A stretch of 64,000 nucleotides of DNA from Bacillus sp. HNG (lineage in GTDB: Bacteria > Bacillota > Bacilli > Bacillales > Bacillaceae_L). Position numbers and translations under genes: made by a program. This document shows, one piece after another, positions 7,506 through 16,755 of the stretch (its first letter is position 1; every line of letters begins with the position of its first letter). The stretch lies in the NCBI RefSeq assembly GCF_003400205.1, contig NZ_QUQV01000003.1, forward strand, positions 248,001-312,000, given 5' to 3'. The notes below the pieces were generated by a model, which worked only from the letters and a program-made list of their open reading frames with translations, had not been told where the DNA came from and did not search any database.

Positions 7506-9437
7506 TTACTTTTTTACTTCCTGTAAAATATTTGCAAGAAAAGTATCAAAGGATAAAGTCTCTGATTTCTGCTCGCCATACTTCCTTACGTTTACTGCAT
7601 TTTCGCCCATTTCATTGTCTCCGACAACAAGCATAAATGGAATTTTTTGCATCTGGGCTTCACGAATTTTATAGCCAATCTTTTCATCACGGTCATCTAT
7701 TTCTACACGTAAGCCTTCTGCCTGAAGCTTCTCTTGAACACTCTTCGCATAGTCTAAATGAACGTCTGGAGATACTGGTATGACTTGAACCTGAACAGGT
7801 GCTAACCAAGTTGGAAATGCTCCTTTGTATTCTTCAATTAAATAAGCAACAAAGCGTTCCATTGTTGATACAACACCACGGTGAATGACGACTGGACGAT
7901 GTTGCTTTCCATCTTCACCGATATAAGTTAAATCAAAGCGTTCTGGTAATAAGAAATCAAGCTGAACAGTTGAAAGTGTTTCATCTTTTCCAAGTGCTGT
8001 ACGAACTTGAACATCAAGCTTTGGACCATAGAATGCCGCTTCACCCTCTGCCTCAAAATAATCAAGACCAAGGTCATCCATTGCACCTTTTAACATGGAT
8101 TGTGCTTTTTCCCACATCGCATCATCATCGAAGTATTTTTCAGTATCAGCTGGATCGCGATAAGAAAGACGGAAGCTGTAATCTTTAATATCAAAGTCTT
8201 TATATACCTCTAAGATTAGATTAACAACGCGTTTAAACTCTTCTTGAATTTGGTCTGGACGAACGAAGATATGAGCATCATTTAGAGTCATCCCTCTAAC
8301 ACGTTGTAGACCTGATAATGCTCCACTCATCTCATAACGATGCATAGTTCCTAATTCAGCAATACGGATTGGGAGCTTACGATAACTGTGAATGCCATTT
8401 TTATAGATCATCATGTGATGCGGGCAGTTCATTGGACGAAGCACAAGCTCTTCATTATCCATTTCCATTACAGGGAACATGTCATCTTGATAATGATCCC
8501 AGTGACCTGAAGTTTTATATAGCTCAACATTTGCAAGAACAGGTGTATACACATGGTCATAGCCTAGTCTTACTTCTTTATCCACAATATATCGTTCGAT
8601 CACACGACGAATAGTTGCGCCTTTTGGAAGCCATAATGGCAAGCCTTGACCAACTTTTTGTGAGTTTGTAAAGAGACTTAGTTCTTTACCTAATTTTCGA
8701 TGGTCACGTTCTTTGGCTTCTTCAAGGAAATGAAGATGTTCTTCGAGGTCTGCTTTTTTGAAGAATGCAGTCCCATAAATTCGTTGAAGCATCTTGTTGT
8801 CGCTATCCCCACGCCAGTATGCACCAGCAATGCTTAATAGCTTGAATTCTTTGATTTTTCCTGTTGAAGGAACATGGACACCACGGCAAAGGTCAAAGAA
8901 TTCGCCTTGCTCGTAAATGGATAAAGGTTCTCCTTCTGGAATATCTTGAATCAGCTCGAGCTTAAGCTCGTCACCAATCTCTTCGTATCGACGAATCGCT
9001 TCATCTCGTGAAACCTCAACACGGTGAATTTCAAGATTTTCATTTACAATTTTTTTCATTTCTTTTTCAATTTCAGGTAGATCTTCAGGTGTTAATGACT
9101 TTTCCATATCAATATCATAGTAGAAGCCATTTTCAATAACAGGTCCCACACCAAGCTTAACGTCTTTGTATAGACGCTTAATTGCTTGAGCCATTAAGTG
9201 AGCTGTACTGTGTCGCATGATTTCTAATGCTGCATCAGTATCTTGGGTAATGATTGCTATTTCACCATCTTCATGGATTTCAGTTCGCAAATCAATTTCC
9301 TTGCCGTTAAATTTACCGGCAATTGATTTTTTCTTTAGTCCTGGGCTGATCGAGCCAGCAATTTCTTCTGTTGTTGTTCCTTTAGGAAACTCCTTCACTG
9401 CTCCGTCTGGAAATGTAATTTTTACTACATCTGACAT
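7506..9437 (-). CDS. thrS: Threonine--tRNA ligase
   Basis: 643 residues, full length. Order: TGS domain (1-63), editing domain ([10 protein letters not shown] near 76), class II catalytic core with [12 protein letters not shown] (zinc Cys), motif 2 region [18 protein letters not shown], motif 3 region near [14 protein letters not shown], and C-terminal anticodon-binding domain. It charges tRNA-Thr and removes Ser-tRNA-Thr. ATG after AAGGAGTTG. Controlled by the T-box upstream. Two to three other reading frames overlap it but are shadows. Confidence 0.98.
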   Translation of the reverse strand: MSDVVKITFPDGAVKEFPKGTTTEEIAGSISPGLKKKSIAGKFNGKEIDLRTEIHEDGEIAIITQDTDAALEIMRHSTAHLMAQAIKRLYKDVKLGVGPVIENGFYYDIDMEKSLTPEDLPEIEKEMKKIVNENLEIHRVEVSRDEAIRRYEEIGDELKLELIQDIPEGEPLSIYEQGEFFDLCRGVHVPSTGKIKEFKLLSIAGAYWRGDSDNKMLQRIYGTAFFKKADLEEHLHFLEEAKERDHRKLGKELSLFTNSQKVGQGLPLWLPKGATIRRVIERYIVDKEVRLGYDHVYTPVLANVELYKTSGHWDHYQDDMFPVMEMDNEELVLRPMNCPHHMMIYKNGIHSYRKLPIRIAELGTMHRYEMSGALSGLQRVRGMTLNDAHIFVRPDQIQEEFKRVVNLILEVYKDFDIKDYSFRLSYRDPADTEKYFDDDAMWEKAQSMLKGAMDDLGLDYFEAEGEAAFYGPKLDVQVRTALGKDETLSTVQLDFLLPERFDLTYIGEDGKQHRPVVIHRGVVSTMERFVAYLIEEYKGAFPTWLAPVQVQVIPVSPDVHLDYAKSVQEKLQAEGLRVEIDDRDEKIGYKIREAQMQKIPFMLVVGDNEMGENAVNVRKYGEQKSETLSFDTFLANILQEVKK

Positions 9438-9459
9438 CAGTTTTCAACTCCTTTAATTT

Positions 9460-9578
9460 AAAAGCGCAAGGCGCCTGCCTATCGGCGACAAGCATAAGAC
9501 GAGCGCTGACAGAAGGTGCATTTTACCTTCCGAAGCGATTGGCTTATGACCCGAGAGCCGATGGCGCCTGGAGCTAGA
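9460..9578. repeat. Dispersed hairpin repeat, family A, copy 2
   Basis: About 119 bp, very close to copies 1 and 4: AAAAGCGCAAGGCGCC ... GGCGCCTGGAGCTAG, with GGCGCC palindromes at both ends and an internal AAGGT/ACCTT stem. It lies 6 bp from the thrS ribosome binding site and 26 bp from the T-box terminator, inside the thrS 5' UTR. Confidence 0.87.
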
Positions 9579-9603
9579 TATAAAAAATGTAATGAAAATA
9601 AAA

Positions 9604-9830
9604 AATACCCGTCCCTATAAAAAGGGACGAGTATATGTATCGTGGTTCCACCCTTGTTCCCATGTCAGACAAACGACTTTCCGTTGATCATTCATGGCTC
9701 AAGAAATAAATAACGGTTATCCCGTCAGTAATTACAGCTTTGCTTAACAAAGATTCACTACTGAAGTTTAGAGGTGGTAATAGTACATTCGTGTTAGGAA
9801 GCTCTCAGCCTCGTCTTCCCTCTCTGAAAA
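9604..9830 (-). promoter_or_regulatory. Thr-specific T-box leader of thrS
   Basis: T-box sequence AGGGTGGAACCACG on the minus strand (9641-9654), followed by a terminator (ATACTCGTCCCT / AGGGACGGGTAT plus T run, 9604-9634). Stem I closes with AGAGAGG / CCTCT, and ACC, a Thr codon, lies at 9776-9778 just before the closing strand as the likely specifier. The bulge TGGA matches a UCCA tRNA end, the form expected for Bacillus tRNA-Thr. Confidence 0.94.
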
Positions 9831-9835
9831 CCGTA

Positions 9836-9844
9836 ATTATACCA
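9836..9844 (-). promoter_or_regulatory. Extended -10 promoter of thrS
   Basis: Minus strand TGGTATAAT is a TGN extended -10 element, placing the transcript start a few bases before Stem I of the T-box. The -35 position (AAGTTA at 17 bp) is poor. Confidence 0.65.
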
Positions 9845-9880
9845 TCGTGTCCTCATCATAACTTTTAAATTATATAGGAT

Positions 9881-10022
9881 GTTTAAAAATCCGGTGAATA
9901 TGACACATCGAAATTCTGCGTTGGCTTGCTTTTCCGTTCCAGACGTATTAATTGCATACGCTCCGGTACTCAAAGCTGCGCCGCCTTGAAATTCTCGGTC
10001 CTCTTCATCCTCCTTTTTAAAC
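9881..10022. repeat. Dispersed repeat, family B, copy 2 (short form)
   Basis: 142 bp flanked by about 25 bp imperfect inverted ends (GTTTAAAAATCCGGTGAAT / CTTCATCCTCCTTTTTAAAC). Core GTATTAATTGCATACGCTCC and GGTACTCAAAGCTG is shared with copies 3 and 4. It lies between ytxC and the thrS promoter. Confidence 0.82.
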
Positions 10023-10103
10023 ACAAACTATAAAATGTATGATTTGCAATATGTGTGTATTATAGTCTTATTTAAATGTTAAATCAAGGGCACTTCACAT
10101 ATT

Positions 10104-10964
10104 TTATATTTTTTTTGCTCTCAGACGTCTATTTTCAAAGGATTTCTTTGTGTAAATACTAACATTCTCTAAAAAGATATTGTGAATGGTTTGGATCATT
10201 CCATTATCCATCTGATCCGTGTAAATGGAAATAGATCTTGGTGCAATCGATACTAATGGTGCCAAGACCGCAGAATCAATGTACATCGGCTGATGCAAAA
10301 TTAATTTTCGATCGATAAATTTAAAAAGCTCATCTCGCTTAATTTCAGTAAATGTATCATTATAAAAATAAAATTGCTCATCATGTAAAATATGTAATTG
10401 TTCAAGTTTCGGTTCCCGCTTTTCCCGAAATTCTCGCAATCCTTGGATAAACGTTTGATACTCTTGCTCTAGTTTGTATTCGTCAATAGCTGACTCCACA
10501 ATTTGTAATAATGCCTCATTATACGAGCGCATACGAAACTTTAAAAACGATTCAAATGAAAAAGAAATCGGAACCTGTAGGAAATCGTAAAGTGCTTCAG
10601 CTACCAGTTGTTCCCGTGGAACGACATCCTGCACAGTAGGGATATCAGGGTTATTCCCGTCCATTAACGCTTTTGCAATTTCTAATATTTGTTTTTTCTC
10701 TTCGTAGTCAGTAAAGTAAAATAAATTTTCGATATAATCAAGAATCCAATGATCTTCTTTATTTTTGATGATAAATTCGGTCATAACCGGAATGATCACG
10801 ACCTGTACAACATATTGTGTTTTTTCTGATGCGAACACCGACACTACATTTTCTTCTTCATGTACAACCTCTATGTAATCTATTGAAAGAGCTTCTACCT
10901 TTCTTAGTAAGCCCTTATACATTTTTTGTGCATCTGTTGTTTCTTGAAAATGCATTTCAATCAA
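10104..10964 (-). CDS. ytxC: YtxC-family sporulation-associated protein
   Basis: 286 residues, similar in length and position to YtxC, encoded next to thrS and dnaI in Bacillus. No known domain or catalytic motif is visible; the protein is soluble and rich in charged residues. It starts with TTG (10962-10964) six bases after an AGGGGGG site; an ATG at codon 4 is too far from that site. The role in sporulation is by family name only. Confidence 0.8.
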   Translation of the reverse strand: MIEMHFQETTDAQKMYKGLLRKVEALSIDYIEVVHEEENVVSVFASEKTQYVVQVVIIPVMTEFIIKNKEDHWILDYIENLFYFTDYEEKKQILEIAKALMDGNNPDIPTVQDVVPREQLVAEALYDFLQVPISFSFESFLKFRMRSYNEALLQIVESAIDEYKLEQEYQTFIQGLREFREKREPKLEQLHILHDEQFYFYNDTFTEIKRDELFKFIDRKLILHQPMYIDSAVLAPLVSIAPRSISIYTDQMDNGMIQTIHNIFLENVSIYTKKSFENRRLRAKKI

Positions 10965-11035
10965 GCTAGTCCCCCCCTAATAGCCAATACCATTACCCTG
11001 TTACATGTATATGGCTAATGGGACAACTTTAGAAT

Positions 11036-11073
11036 AAAAAAATAGCTATCCCATTTTGAGATAGCTATTTTGC
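11036..11073 (-). terminator. Terminator after dnaI
   Basis: AATAGCTATC / GATAGCTATT hairpin with T run on the minus strand, adjoining the dnaI stop. It separates dnaI from ytxC. Confidence 0.85.
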
Positions 11074-12003
11074 TTAATAACGACGGTTTTTTCCTTTTAG
11101 TTCAACTGGTTTCGCTAAAAATTTAATTCGTTCCATAATTCTCGCTGCTTTTACCTTTTCCTCTTCACCACGTTGTGTATAGGATAAGTGGTGTTCAAGT
11201 CCTTTGAAATCAAAATTTGAAGTGAAGAAAGTTGGTAGGTTCTCAAGCATTCGATATTGAAGAATACTTCCAAGAATATCATCGCGCATCCAACTTGACA
11301 TCGATTCTGCTCCTATATCATCAAGCATTAAAACTGGAACCTTTTTAACTGCATCAATTTTTGAGTTGATCGACTGGTCTTGTAGGGAACCCTTTAATTC
11401 TCTCATAAATTCCGGTACATAGACGAGCATGGATGCTACCTTTTTTTGTGCCAAACCATTTGCAAGTGCCCCTAAAAAATAGGTTTTCCCAATTCCAAAT
11501 GAACCGTATAAATATAGTCCTTGCATTCTTTTGCCTGGTTCATAGTGATCAAGAAATTCCTGGATTAATAAAATGGCATCTGAACGCCCTTCATCAAAAT
11601 CAAGAGATTCAAGAGATGCATCAAGAATATCCTTTGGAACATACATACTTTTAATTAATGACTTATATTTAACCTGTTCATCATACATAACCTTTTTTGG
11701 ACATCTTTCATAGCTTAAATCGATTGTATTTCCTTTAAGTTCGAGTTGAGGATGATATCCCTGTAGCATGTTTTTACATGCATCAAGGCTTTCACATTTA
11801 CTACATTCCTTGCTTTGATTAATATACTCGTACAACTTCCCAAGACTTCTATTGATTGTATCATTCGATATCTCGTCTTGATGAGCATTTATAAAATTCC
11901 TGACCTCTGGATGATTTAATACTTCATGCTTGATTTGTTCATATCGCTGCTGAAATCCAGTGTTATTAGATAGTTTTTTAAAAGAATCCTGAATCGGTTT
12001 CAT
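11074..12003 (-). CDS. dnaI: Primosomal protein DnaI (helicase loader)
   Basis: 309 residues. The N-terminal DnaB/DnaC-binding zinc domain shows C67-x2-C70, C76, H84 and C101. The AAA+ domain shows Walker A GSFGIGKT (167-174) and Walker B LMLDDI (225-230). DnaI loads the replicative helicase DnaC onto origin DNA together with DnaD and DnaB. It starts ATG after GGGGGTGAGG, 15 bp after dnaB, so both are one transcription unit. Confidence 0.96.
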   Translation of the reverse strand: MKPIQDSFKKLSNNTGFQQRYEQIKHEVLNHPEVRNFINAHQDEISNDTINRSLGKLYEYINQSKECSKCESLDACKNMLQGYHPQLELKGNTIDLSYERCPKKVMYDEQVKYKSLIKSMYVPKDILDASLESLDFDEGRSDAILLIQEFLDHYEPGKRMQGLYLYGSFGIGKTYFLGALANGLAQKKVASMLVYVPEFMRELKGSLQDQSINSKIDAVKKVPVLMLDDIGAESMSSWMRDDILGSILQYRMLENLPTFFTSNFDFKGLEHHLSYTQRGEEEKVKAARIMERIKFLAKPVELKGKNRRY

Positions 12004-12018
12004 ATCCTCACCCCCATC

Positions 12019-13404
12019 CTATTTGTTTTTTTTCAGTCTTTCCTCAAATAGACGCTTCTTTTCCTCAAACGATGGATCATGTGTTTCTTCCTGTTTAGGC
12101 GTTTCTGCTTGCGGTCCTTCTTCTTGCTTTAACCAATCAGGCAATAATTCTTTGCGAATTGGTTGTCTTTTATATTTATTTGTCTTTTTATCAGCGGTCC
12201 AATTATGCTTTTTAGCCGTCTCCATGGCCTCTTTTACTGTCTTAATATTCAAACGTGCCCAGTTGCTCGCAATGGTTTCAATATAGGACTTTGTTAGTCT
12301 CATATCTGATTTTAACATGACATAATATAACAGTACATTCACAACACCTGGAAGAAGGTTTTGTCGGAACATGACTTCTTCGATGATTTTTAATTCTGAG
12401 ACAGATGGCTGCGCTCCCCCAGAAACATCAATTAGAAACTCTTTCGGGGAAATTCTTTCAAGCTTTTGTATTAATTCCTCTTCCTTTGTTTGGGGAACTT
12501 TATTGATCATCGTTTGATTTGTTAATGGTTGGATTTTTTCAGTCAGCGTAGGTAATTCATTTCCCGTTTCAAATTGATACCAATCTCGTGAGGCCTTTCT
12601 TAACTTTTCAATATCAATTTTTTCATTCGGGTCTAGAGCGCTCATAACAATCCCTTGCATTTCAATTGGATCAATTCCGTAAAGGAAGGAAAGCTTTGTG
12701 ATCGCCTCTTTTACTCGAGGGGTAATCGATTTTTTTGGTATCATTACTTCGGAAATTCCTGCAAAGAATAAATCAAAATCAAAGTTATCATTTTCAATTA
12801 AAAGCTTTTTATCTTCATTTCGATCCATGAATTCTGTATTTTCATCCTGATCAAGATTATGATTCATTTCATCACTAATGGTTGAAATCATTTTTGAAAC
12901 TTTAACTGATTCAAATACTTCACTAAACGCCTTTGTAATGGGTTTGTACGAATCTAAATCTATTTCATTATCTGAAAAGAACTGCTTTAGTTTAAAAAAT
13001 TTACTCTTACCAAGCCTGTTATATAAGTAAACGTTAAGAACACCATCCGTAAAAAAAGCTCTCGGCGAAAGGGGTGCTTGAAGTTCATAGATAAAACTTC
13101 TCGAATCTTCATCAGTCTTAACAAATGTTTTTAATAGGCCAATGCCTTCAAGCTTTAATCGTTCTTGATAAATTTCCTCAAGATTCGTTTGAAGTAGCGC
13201 CATTAATGTATAATGGGTACTTTCATCACTCCAAAGTCGGTTTTGCTCCAATTCACTCCACAGGGTCATATAAAGACTGAAGGCTTTCATGCCAATTAGA
13301 GGTTGGTATAGCAATGAGACAATTTTCCGATCATAGTCATGCAAAAGGTCTGCAGCATGAACAATATAGCGATCAACTGGTACTATTTCCTTCCAATGCT
13401 CCAT
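12019..13404 (-). CDS. dnaB: Replication initiation and membrane attachment protein DnaB
   Basis: 461 residues from the ATG at 13402-13404 (MEHWKEIVPVDRY...), which aligns with the start of B. subtilis DnaB and has GGAAGG ten bases upstream. An ATG six codons earlier (13422) is possible but has only a weak site. Two winged-helix/DDBH-type regions flank a long acidic linker. DnaB helps load the helicase and links the origin to the membrane. Not the helicase called DnaB in E. coli. Confidence 0.93.
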   Translation of the reverse strand: MEHWKEIVPVDRYIVHAADLLHDYDRKIVSLLYQPLIGMKAFSLYMTLWSELEQNRLWSDESTHYTLMALLQTNLEEIYQERLKLEGIGLLKTFVKTDEDSRSFIYELQAPLSPRAFFTDGVLNVYLYNRLGKSKFFKLKQFFSDNEIDLDSYKPITKAFSEVFESVKVSKMISTISDEMNHNLDQDENTEFMDRNEDKKLLIENDNFDFDLFFAGISEVMIPKKSITPRVKEAITKLSFLYGIDPIEMQGIVMSALDPNEKIDIEKLRKASRDWYQFETGNELPTLTEKIQPLTNQTMINKVPQTKEEELIQKLERISPKEFLIDVSGGAQPSVSELKIIEEVMFRQNLLPGVVNVLLYYVMLKSDMRLTKSYIETIASNWARLNIKTVKEAMETAKKHNWTADKKTNKYKRQPIRKELLPDWLKQEEGPQAETPKQEETHDPSFEEKKRLFEERLKKNK

Positions 13405-13440
13405 TTCATCAAGGCCTTCCATTTCTCTTTATTTTAGTGA

Positions 13441-13468
13441 AAAAAAGAGCTTAAAAGTTCTTAAGCCC
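13441..13468 (-). terminator. Possible hairpin between nrdR and dnaB
   Basis: GGGCTTAA-GAAC-TTTTAAGCTC followed by TTTTTTT on the minus strand, directly after the nrdR stop. The stem has a mismatch, so termination may be partial and allow read-through to dnaB. Confidence 0.55.
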
Positions 13469-13927
13469 TTAACGTTCCCGTTTAATTAATTCCTTTAATT
13501 CATCAATAAATACATTTATATCTTTAAATTGACGGTATACGGATGCAAAGCGAACATATGCCACTTCATCCACTTTTGCCAGATGATTCATGACATACTC
13601 ACCAATCGTATCGCTTTTTACTTCTGCAATCCCTTGACTTCTCAATTCCTTTTCAACTTCGTGGGTGATATCCTCTAATTGTTTTAAAGAAACCGGACGT
13701 TTTTCACATGCTTTAATTAGCCCACGGAGCATCTTCTCCCGGCTAAATTCCTCACGCGTTCCTTCTTTTTTAACTACAATTAAAGGTATTTCCTCTACTT
13801 TTTCAAATGTCGTAAAACGGAATTGACATTTTTCACATTCACGTCTTCTACGGATGGATCGACTATCATCAACGGGACGTGAATCCAAAACTCTTGTTCC
13901 ATTATGGTGACAAGTAGGGCATCTCAA
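13469..13927 (-). CDS. nrdR: Transcriptional repressor NrdR
   Basis: 152 residues from a TTG at 13925-13927, nine bases after GGGAG; an upstream TTG at 13936 abuts that site and was rejected. Zinc ribbon C3-x2-C6 and C31-x2-C34, then an ATP-cone. NrdR senses the ATP/dATP balance and represses ribonucleotide reductase genes at NrdR boxes. The length equals B. subtilis NrdR (YtcG). It precedes dnaB and dnaI, as is usual. Confidence 0.96.
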   Translation of the reverse strand: MRCPTCHHNGTRVLDSRPVDDSRSIRRRRECEKCQFRFTTFEKVEEIPLIVVKKEGTREEFSREKMLRGLIKACEKRPVSLKQLEDITHEVEKELRSQGIAEVKSDTIGEYVMNHLAKVDEVAYVRFASVYRQFKDINVFIDELKELIKRER

Positions 13928-14021
13928 TGGTAACAACTCCCTTCCGAGGAGATTTCTATGTATTCATCTTATAAGAAAGATTTTTGTAGGACAAGGGTTT
14001 TTACTCAGGAAATTACTGTTG

Positions 14022-14405
14022 TTACAATTCGCCCTTTCCAATTAGCGGTAGTTCTTTATCTAAGTGTTGATACAAATTCAAGATTACCTTTCGGCTATAG
14101 CCAAAATCTATCGGTAACAGAAGTGTTTCTGTCGTTACTGCAAAGTCAATGGCTGTTTCAAATGGTCTAACGGAAACGACTGTTGCTACAACAAAGGCTT
14201 TTCTTCCTTTTTTGATTGAGATACTTATTTCTCCTCGTTCTTCTGATACAGAGTTGAGGTGGTAACCATCTAAATTATGAATAACCTTTTTTACTGCTTC
14301 GATTGCTTTTTTATTTGTTGTTTTATAATAATGACTTTTTAAAAGCTCGTCCGAATGTTTGTCTCTTGTTTCACTGTGATTAGAAAAAAACGCTTGCAAT
14401 CCCAT
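14022..14405 (-). CDS. Conserved small cytosolic protein, unknown function
   Basis: 127 residues from the ATG at 14403-14405, eight bases after AAGGAG; an in-frame GTG three codons earlier overlaps that site. The protein is soluble, alternates beta-rich segments (GEISISIKKGRKAFVVATVVSVRPF, split here only in description) and has no membrane segment or known catalytic motif. It lies alone between speD and nrdR with a terminator upstream. I do not recognise its function. Confidence 0.7.
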   Translation of the reverse strand: MGLQAFFSNHSETRDKHSDELLKSHYYKTTNKKAIEAVKKVIHNLDGYHLNSVSEERGEISISIKKGRKAFVVATVVSVRPFETAIDFAVTTETLLLPIDFGYSRKVILNLYQHLDKELPLIGKGEL

Positions 14406-14455
14406 ATTTGCCACTCCTTATAAAATCTATATTATAAATATTGCAGTTATAAATG

Positions 14456-14488
14456 TAAAAAAAGAGGTGTAGTTAATTACACCTCTTA
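14456..14488 (-). terminator. Terminator of speD
   Basis: AAGAGGTGTA / TACACCTCTT hairpin followed by T7 on the minus strand, 27 bp after the speD stop. Confidence 0.88.
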
Positions 14489-14514
14489 CTATTTTAGATG
14501 ATTCATATTTATTT

Positions 14515-14895
14515 TTAAAGTACTTTAACTTGTGCTGGCTTTATTTGCACCGGACCCATGCCACGTGGGAGTTCAATATTCTCACGCGTTTGTGCACCAA
14601 GTGCCTCAGCAATATAGTCTGCAGCAATATTCGGATCTAAATCCCCACAAGTGTAAACGTCAATACTTGCGTATCCATGCTCAGGAAAACTGTGAATTGT
14701 TAAATGTGATTCCGAAATGATCACAACACCGCTTACTCCCTGTGGAGCAAATTTATGAAATGCTACTTCACGAATTTCTGCACCTGATTTCAGTGCTGCC
14801 TGAACAAACGTTTCTTCAATACCTTGTATGTCATTTAATTTTTCAAAATCGCAACCCCATAATTCAGAGATCACATGACGTCCCATTGTTTCCAT
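14515..14895 (-). CDS. speD: S-adenosylmethionine decarboxylase proenzyme
   Basis: 126 residues of the short bacterial class 1B AdoMetDC. It self-cleaves before S63 ([14 protein letters not shown], 61-74) to create the pyruvoyl cofactor, and yields decarboxylated SAM for spermidine synthesis. H68 and C83 are in the family positions for processing and protonation. The ATG at 14893-14895 matches the Bacillus start; the nearest purine-rich site (AGAGGGGG) is 12 or more bases away, and is part of the leader described separately. Adjacent to gapB as in B. subtilis. Confidence 0.95.
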   Translation of the reverse strand: METMGRHVISELWGCDFEKLNDIQGIEETFVQAALKSGAEIREVAFHKFAPQGVSGVVIISESHLTIHSFPEHGYASIDVYTCGDLDPNIAADYIAEALGAQTRENIELPRGMGPVQIKPAQVKVL

Positions 14896-15038
14896 AATTA
14901 AGTTGTTCCCCCTCTTACAATAATTTCGGGTGAGTTCTTCGCGTAAAGCATGAGCATAACTACCACGGGGGAAAGTTAGTCCAGAGAGGTCCTAACCCTT
15001 TAAGTAGTTACAAAAGCATAAGCTTTTAAGAAGTTCAC
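14896..15038 (-). promoter_or_regulatory. Structured speD leader, candidate riboswitch
   Basis: A 143-base leader with no gene. Minus-strand pairings: P1 GTGA-TTCTT (15028-15038) with AAGAA-TCAC (14930-14939), starting at the predicted +1; P2 AAAAGC-TTAT-GCTTTT (15012-15027); P3 TAACTAC (15004-15010) with GTAGTTA (14957-14963); P4 GTTAG (14992-14996) with CTAAC (14975-14979). TTCCCCC (14967-14973) lies between P4 and P3 and is complementary to GGGGGAA (14906-14912) in the ribosome-binding region, so it could hide it. Structure is drawn by eye; the ligand is unknown. Confidence 0.6.
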
Positions 15039-15045
15039 GAAATTT

Positions 15046-15074
15046 AGTATACTTTGTTTATATACTTTTAGCAA
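15046..15074 (-). promoter_or_regulatory. SigA promoter of speD
   Basis: Minus strand TTGCTA (15069-15074), 17 bp, TATACT (15046-15051). The start should fall at about 15038-15039, exactly where the P1 stem of the leader begins. Confidence 0.78.
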
Positions 15075-15099
15075 CAGTTATTAAATAAAAAATAAGGCC

Positions 15100-15471
15100 C
15101 TTTTCTAAAAGATTGTTGTTCTTAACCTAAAGTTCATTGGTGGAACTAGGGTGATTTCCGCTTCTGGCACTCGCTTTCCGCAGGCGAGCCGCAAGCCTCG
15201 TCAGGCCTACACGATGTAGGTCACGAAGCCGTTGCCACAGGAAGTGGCGCTCTTAGGCTTCGAACATTAATTTCTCACTGCGGGGTCTCGCTTGGCTCGC
15301 TGTTCCCGCAGGACATTGAATAAGCTTCCTTGAAACTACACCGCACGAAGAAAATGCGTGCATTTTCGAGGATCTCGTGCCATACGCTCCAATCACTAAA
15401 GGGAACATCTATGTGTCTAATAATACTTATCAATGGCTATATCAAAAACAACAAAGGTTGCGAAAACAGCC
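15100..15471. repeat. Dispersed composite repeat, family D, copy 1
   Basis: About 370 bp. Outer ends CTTTTCTAAAAGATTGTTGTTCTT and ATCAAAAACAACAAAGGTTGCGAAAACAGCC (written here only as landmarks; the key parts are TTGTTGTTCTT and AACAACAA) are inverted and match a solo 68 bp copy at 61415-61482. The core includes GCCTACACGATGTAGGTCACG, GTTGCCACAGGAAGTGGCG and TTTTCGAGGA, and matches 46737-47050 in the opposite orientation. It occupies the gap between gapB and speD. Confidence 0.82.
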
Positions 15472-15474
15472 AAA

Positions 15475-15508
15475 AATAAAAACCTTCCCGTAATTGGGAA
15501 GGTTTTCT
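15475..15508 (-). terminator. Terminator of gapB
   Basis: AACCTTCCC / GGGAAGGTT hairpin with A/T-rich flanks, 12 bp after the gapB stop. Confidence 0.85.
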
Positions 15509-15520
15509 TTATTTTCTTAG

Positions 15521-16552
15521 TTAGCCTACTCTGGCTTCTGTTTTTTGGATGATTTTTGCGCCTACATATTTTGCTAAATCTACAACTCTACAAGAATATC
15601 CCCATTCATTATCGTACCAAGCTAATACCTTTACCTTACGATCTCCGATGACCATCGTAGATAAGCCATCAATAATGGATGAATGTGGATTTGTATTGAA
15701 ATCAATAGAAACTAGCGGTTCAGTTGTAAAATCCAAAACCCCTTTTAATGCTCCCACAGAAGCAGTAATAAAGGCTTCGTTTATTTCTTCAACTGTAACA
15801 TCTCTCTCGACATCTACAACTAAATCAACTAACGACACATTTGGAGTTGGAACTCGAAGCGCCATCCCATGCAATTTTCCTTTTAGTTCTGGCAACACAA
15901 GTGATAATGCTTTTGCTGCTCCTGTTGATGTTGGAATAATGGATTGTGCACAAGCCCTTGCTCTTCGCAAATCTTTATGTGGATTATCTATATTTTTTTG
16001 ATCATTTGTATACGCGTGAACGGTTGTCATTAAACCGTTTACAATTCCAAACTGTTCATTAAGCACCTTCACAACTGGCGCTAAGCAATTTGTTGTACAG
16101 GATGCATTTGATATAATCAAATGATTGTCATGATCATATTTATCTTCGTTAACACCCATTACGATTGTAATGTCTTCATTTTTACCAGGTGCTGTTAAGA
16201 TAACCTTTTTCGCACCAGCTTGTAAATGTAAGCCTGCTTTTTCTTTTGAGTTAAACTTTCCTGTTGCCTCAATCACAATATCTATATTCAAACTTTTCCA
16301 TGGAAGCTCTAAAGGATCACGGGAGCTTAGAAGTTGTACACGCTTTCCATTTACCAACAATGAGTCATCCCCAGGAATGACCTCCGCATTGAACTTTCCG
16401 TGATTTGTATCATATTTTATGAGATGTGCCAGTGTTTCAGCAGGGTAGCTTGCATTGATTGCAACTATTTCTAATGAATCATCCATGATTGCATTTCTAA
16501 ATACCATTCTACCAATACGGCCAAATCCATTAATTGCGATTCTTGGCTTCAT
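15521..16552 (-). CDS. gapB: Gluconeogenic glyceraldehyde-3-phosphate dehydrogenase (NADP-preferring)
   Basis: 343 residues from the ATG at 16550-16552, after GGAGGGG; the frame is open 16 codons upstream without a binding site. Rossmann motif NGFGRIGR (8-15), catalytic C152 in SNASCTTNC, and the substrate region near HAYTNDQ. The position after the second beta strand reads NASYPAET instead of the NDLTD of NAD-dependent GapA, which fits NADP use. GapB runs 1,3-bisphosphoglycerate to GAP in gluconeogenesis. In B. subtilis it is repressed by CcpN on glucose. Confidence 0.95.
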   Translation of the reverse strand: MKPRIAINGFGRIGRMVFRNAIMDDSLEIVAINASYPAETLAHLIKYDTNHGKFNAEVIPGDDSLLVNGKRVQLLSSRDPLELPWKSLNIDIVIEATGKFNSKEKAGLHLQAGAKKVILTAPGKNEDITIVMGVNEDKYDHDNHLIISNASCTTNCLAPVVKVLNEQFGIVNGLMTTVHAYTNDQKNIDNPHKDLRRARACAQSIIPTSTGAAKALSLVLPELKGKLHGMALRVPTPNVSLVDLVVDVERDVTVEEINEAFITASVGALKGVLDFTTEPLVSIDFNTNPHSSIIDGLSTMVIGDRKVKVLAWYDNEWGYSCRVVDLAKYVGAKIIQKTEARVG

Positions 16553-16708
16553 TACAACCCCTCCAGGATATATGTTATACAATTTAACCGAAACTTTCAT
16601 GATTAGTATAACACATTAGATTAGATATGTAACATTTTTATTCTGATTTTTTATAAAAATGGTTATTTATACAATTTCTGAATGCTCATTGTCTATGTAT
16701 AAGCATAG

Positions 16709-16740
16709 AAAAAGGCATCTCAGTCATTCGAGACACCTTA
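16709..16740 (-). terminator. Terminator downstream of coaE
   Basis: AAGGTGTCTC / GAGATGCCTT hairpin (two wobble pairs) followed by T5 on the minus strand, 16 bp after coaE. Confidence 0.7.
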
Positions 16741-16755
16741 GTTATGTTCTGAAAC

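Noticed and set aside
9794-10024. Minus-strand 76-codon frame upstream of thrS
   Set aside because: It lies wholly in B repeat copy 2 and the thrS promoter region; similar frames appear in other B copies by repeat content alone.
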